Shown here piece after piece: positions 33,831 through 36,449 of a stretch of DNA of 36,449 bases. Position 1 is the first letter of the stretch, and each line of letters opens with the position of its first letter. Below the pieces are notes generated by a model, which was not told the DNA's origin, made no database searches, and worked only from the letters and a program-made list of their open reading frames with translations. The DNA is from Gallionella sp. (GTDB lineage: Bacteria; Pseudomonadota; Gammaproteobacteria; Burkholderiales; Gallionellaceae), in the NCBI GenBank assembly GCA_030653355.1, contig JAURZN010000020.1, positions 1-36,449 on the forward strand, read 5' to 3'. The position numbers and the translations under genes were made by a program.

Positions 33831-35534
33831 TCAAAGCCCCGTTTGACCGGAGCCGGTAATTAACTTCTTTTCTCGGCTATGAACCTGCCTATGACAGTTC
33901 GGATGTAGTAATTCAAGATTGGTCATCTTGTCTTCCCCGCCTTGAGCTTTTGGAAGAATGTGGTGAATGTTCCACCCCGTGTCCTTCGTTATTTTCTCTC
34001 CGCAGTTCGGACATAACCCATCCTGTGCATACCACAGGTACAACAACCTGTTCCTCCCCTTGAAACTTTCCTTCATCGTCAGACCTAGCCTTTCTTCAAA
34101 GTACGTCTCAAATTCCGGGTCGTAAGGGTTTGCTGCGCCCTTGATTTTGACGTGGCGTTTGATTGGCGTGTCACTGGCTATCACCAGCTTCACAAACTTC
34201 TTTTCGCCTTTGTCATCCTCTGCCGTTGTGCCAAACACCCAATTCCTCAAACCATCACACATGAAGTATTTCGACTTCACCCATGCGGCCGATTTATTCG
34301 GATGCCTTCTGCAAGCCCACTGCCAAAGCTGTTTCCAAATAACGTTGTCAACCTTACCAAAGGTTTCTTTCGCTACTTGGTTCTGGTGATAATTCGCCCA
34401 CCCCTTAATTACCGGGTTGAGTTTTCTAACCAGATTTTCTTGCTTCGCTGTCTTGGATTCCTTGATTATTCCCCGAACTTTCCGCAAGAACGTTTGCACG
34501 TTCTTTTTCGCAGGTTTGATGAGTAACTTTCCATCATATTTGCGCACGTTCCACCCGAGAAAATCAAAGCCTTCTTCAATACGCACGATTTTGGTTTTCT
34601 CTTCGGACAGCGTTAATCCTCTGTCCTTCAAAAATTCCACCATCAACTCCCTCGCTTCTTCCAGCACTTCATTCGTTGTGCCAGTTATTACGAAGTCATC
34701 CGCGTATCGGATTAGGTTGACTTTGTTCCTATTGGCTCTCGCGCTATTTTTTACGCCGAAGCGCTCTTTCAGCGCGTCTTCCATTCCGTCCAAAGTCATG
34801 TTTGCTAACGTCGGCGAGATAATTCCACCTTGCGGCGTACCTGCGTCCGTATCGAACAACTGTCCGTTCCATTTGAAGCCAGATTTCAACCACTTCTTTA
34901 GCGTCACTTTATCCATAGGGATATTGTTCAGCAGCCAGTCGTGGTCGATGTTGTCAAAACATCCGGATATATCTGCATCCAATACCCATAGAGCAGAGCG
35001 TTTCTTTCTTGCCAGGGCAGTGAAGCATTGCTCTGCCGCATCTCTACTCGCTCTCATAGGTCGAAACCCATAAGAATTTGGGTCTGCTTTGGTCTCCGCG
35101 ACTGGTTCCAGTGCTTGCAAATGTAACGCTTGCATCGCCCTGTCTTTCATCGTCGGTATTCCTAGCGGACGCATCTTTCCGTTTGCTTTGGGTATAAATA
35201 CCCTTCTCAAAGGTTGAGGCTGGTAACCTCTTCTCTTGAGCGACATAACAGCTTCAGCTTTTAACTCCGGTGTGTCCCATACAACTTTGTCCACGCCCGG
35301 TGTCTTTTTGCCTTGATTTTCAGTAACCCGTTTGACGGCGATTGCTCTGCCGCTGAACGAGTGGGTCAGTATCCATTGCAAGGCTTTCACCCTGCCGTAT
35401 CTACCTTCCCTAGTTGCCTTTGCAATACGCATTTGCAGCCTCTTTACCGTTTGGTGAATTTGTGCCCAGTCGAGACTGTGCCAATCCACCTCACAGCCAG
35501 AGGCCGCACCAACTACAAGTTTCGCAGTCGTCAT
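33831..35534 (-). CDS. ltrA: Group II intron reverse transcriptase/maturase with HNH endonuclease
   Basis: A 567-aa intron-encoded protein that splices the intron and copies it into new sites. The reverse transcriptase blocks are complete: [59 protein letters not shown] and RYADD (277-280). The maturase X domain follows ([16 protein letters not shown]). The C-terminus has an HNH nuclease (CPNCGE ... [13 protein letters not shown] ... [14 protein letters not shown]). A clear GGAGG lies eight bases before the ATG. No lesion is seen, so the intron is probably mobile. Confidence 0.95.
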   Translation of the reverse strand: MTTAKLVVGAASGCEVDWHSLDWAQIHQTVKRLQMRIAKATREGRYGRVKALQWILTHSFSGRAIAVKRVTENQGKKTPGVDKVVWDTPELKAEAVMSLKRRGYQPQPLRRVFIPKANGKMRPLGIPTMKDRAMQALHLQALEPVAETKADPNSYGFRPMRASRDAAEQCFTALARKKRSALWVLDADISGCFDNIDHDWLLNNIPMDKVTLKKWLKSGFKWNGQLFDTDAGTPQGGIISPTLANMTLDGMEDALKERFGVKNSARANRNKVNLIRYADDFVITGTTNEVLEEARELMVEFLKDRGLTLSEEKTKIVRIEEGFDFLGWNVRKYDGKLLIKPAKKNVQTFLRKVRGIIKESKTAKQENLVRKLNPVIKGWANYHQNQVAKETFGKVDNVIWKQLWQWACRRHPNKSAAWVKSKYFMCDGLRNWVFGTTAEDDKGEKKFVKLVIASDTPIKRHVKIKGAANPYDPEFETYFEERLGLTMKESFKGRNRLLYLWYAQDGLCPNCGEKITKDTGWNIHHILPKAQGGEDKMTNLELLHPNCHRQVHSREKKLITGSGQTGL

Positions 35535-36149
35535 TTGCTTTACCTCCTTTTGAAGTTCTACATACTCTCTTGCAAAGAGAGACCAGTCAGAAGTCTGCTT
35601 CCTTTCGGACAGGATGATGTCGGTTTGCGCCTCAATCCCTATTCAACCCATTACAGGATGACATTCGCTTTTTCTGACATCCTTTACCCGCACGTCCGTC
35701 GGCTTTCCTTGCGGTTGGCTTGCCATTGCGGGCGGATATACGGGCTTACCGTGTTCCGTGTAAATAACAATGGAAGGTTAGGTGGTGGCTATTTTCCGGA
35801 GAGGCGTTGTTTCCGCATGAGGAACGATGGACCCCAAGACCGCTCTCTTACTATTTTGGTTACTGCCTATCAGCATTTTTGGCAGCTCTTTGGTCACGGA
35901 ATTTATCACCACTTCACATATGTTCACCTTACTTCCAAGTCTAGTTCCCTACCGCGCAATGCTCGCAGTTCCGCCTCCACCTCACGGTTTTGGCTTCATT
36001 CCTTTCGGAGTGGGCTACATTGTCAGAGGGGCTTCAGACCCAGCCGTTACCGGCCACGCCTGCCCTCCTAGACTACTACCGGGAAAACGGTAGGTTTCAT
36101 TAACAAATATCTGTTATGAAACGATTACTTACACGACTTCACGTCGCAC

Positions 36150-36449
36150 CATCGTAGCCAAAGCGCTTCCACGCTTCTGGATCGATGGCCAGGGGCGTTA
36201 CGCGCCCTGACTTGATGTTGACGAATTGGCCGTGATGCGTGAGCCGCCCATAACGGAAAAGCTCCCACAACAAGTTGCAAGCCGCATTCGCCATCGTGTC
36301 GTTGATGAACAGAGATTGTTTCTCCAACGCTTCAGCCAAACTGCAACTTGGCGTATCGTCTGTAGCATCCAGCGACCCGTCGATGATGTCAGGGTAGAGG
36401 TCTGCGACGTGAGGCAAACGATGTTCCCGTTTGAAGCTCTCACCGAAGA
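36150..36449 (-). CDS. ThiF-like (PRTRC-type) protein, first exon, partial
   Basis: The frame is open from the window edge to the intron. It contains SCSLAEALEKQSLFINDTM, then ACNLLWELFRYGRL and a C-terminal segment KSGRVTPLAIDPEAWKRFGYD. This resembles the C-terminal part of ThiF-like E1 proteins of PRTRC (ParB-related, ThiF-related) cassettes found on plasmids and integrated elements of betaproteobacteria; that match is from memory and moderate. The E1 Rossmann fold would be further upstream, beyond the window. The intron splits it after GAT-G; the gene continues at 33704-33747. Confidence 0.55.

Larger units (their letters stand above)
33748..36149 (-). mobile_element. Group II intron (about 2.4 kb)
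   Basis: A complete-looking group II intron on the minus strand. The 5' end is GTGCGACG at 36149, matching the GUGYG consensus; the 3' end is CTACCCGAC at 33748, matching the terminal AY. Domain V is at 33789-33822 and a domain VI stem follows. The long open frame encodes a reverse transcriptase/maturase with HNH endonuclease. About 600 bases upstream of that frame (35535-36149) are the structured RNA domains I-IV and hold no gene; an open frame at 35313-36071 on the other strand is a shadow. Confidence 0.92.

Noticed and set aside
35313-36071. Plus-strand open frame of 252 codons
   Set aside because: It is antisense to the intron-encoded protein's 5' end and the ribozyme domains, with no family features.

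Overview
The window looks like a betaproteobacterial chromosome, probably order Nitrosomonadales (Gallionellaceae/Nitrosomonadaceae-like). I infer this from the core gene order trmJ-cysE-iscRSUA-hscBA-fdx-iscX and from protein flavour; no 16S rRNA or species marker is present.

Layout. (1) 1-140 is the tail of an IS3-family insertion sequence. (2) 150-18820 is core genome: pirin, an old-yellow-enzyme alkene reductase, an adenylate cyclase-FHA fusion, NhaD, then on the minus strand a complete iron-sulfur assembly operon (iscR-iscS-iscU-iscA-hscB-hscA-fdx-iscX) followed by dsbB and preceded by cysE and trmJ. Plus-strand suhB, pit, a PhoU-like regulator, mutS and an SGNH hydrolase come next. Two conserved genes, hscA and mutS, each carry one in-frame amber (TAG) codon in an otherwise intact reading frame. 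(3) At 19092-19151 lies the 3' half of a tRNA-Leu(UAA) gene on the minus strand. Its orientation puts an integrated element to the right, so I read 19152 to the window end as a genomic island. (4) The first part of the island (19.3-27.1 kb) holds HicAB, a small protein with an RNA polymerase alpha-CTD-like domain, RdgC, HU, a LexA-like repressor with a Y-family polymerase and a palindromic GAAC-N4-GTTC operator, a DUF3301 protein, a zinc-ribbon protein and a frameshifted ihfB. (5) 27.3-33.1 kb is a five-gene cassette bounded by ~60-bp inverted repeats: a three-gene ABC-3C-type conflict system (nuclease-like effector, small middle component, DUF2326 ATPase) plus two tightly linked genes (unrecognised 420-aa protein and a PD-(D/E)xK-like nuclease). 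(6) 33.4-36.4 kb holds a small gene between two strong terminators and a group II intron (33748-36149) inserted in a gene resembling the ThiF-like protein of PRTRC plasmid/ICE cassettes; its two exons join in frame.

How they work together: the core block is Fe-S cluster and cysteine metabolism, phosphate uptake and DNA repair. The island combines nucleoid proteins (HU, IHF), recombination and SOS functions (RdgC, LexA-like/UmuC), a toxin-antitoxin pair and a defence cassette, which is typical of an integrated plasmid or ICE. The most promising candidate for an undescribed system is the five-gene operon at 27750-32969, especially its last two genes.
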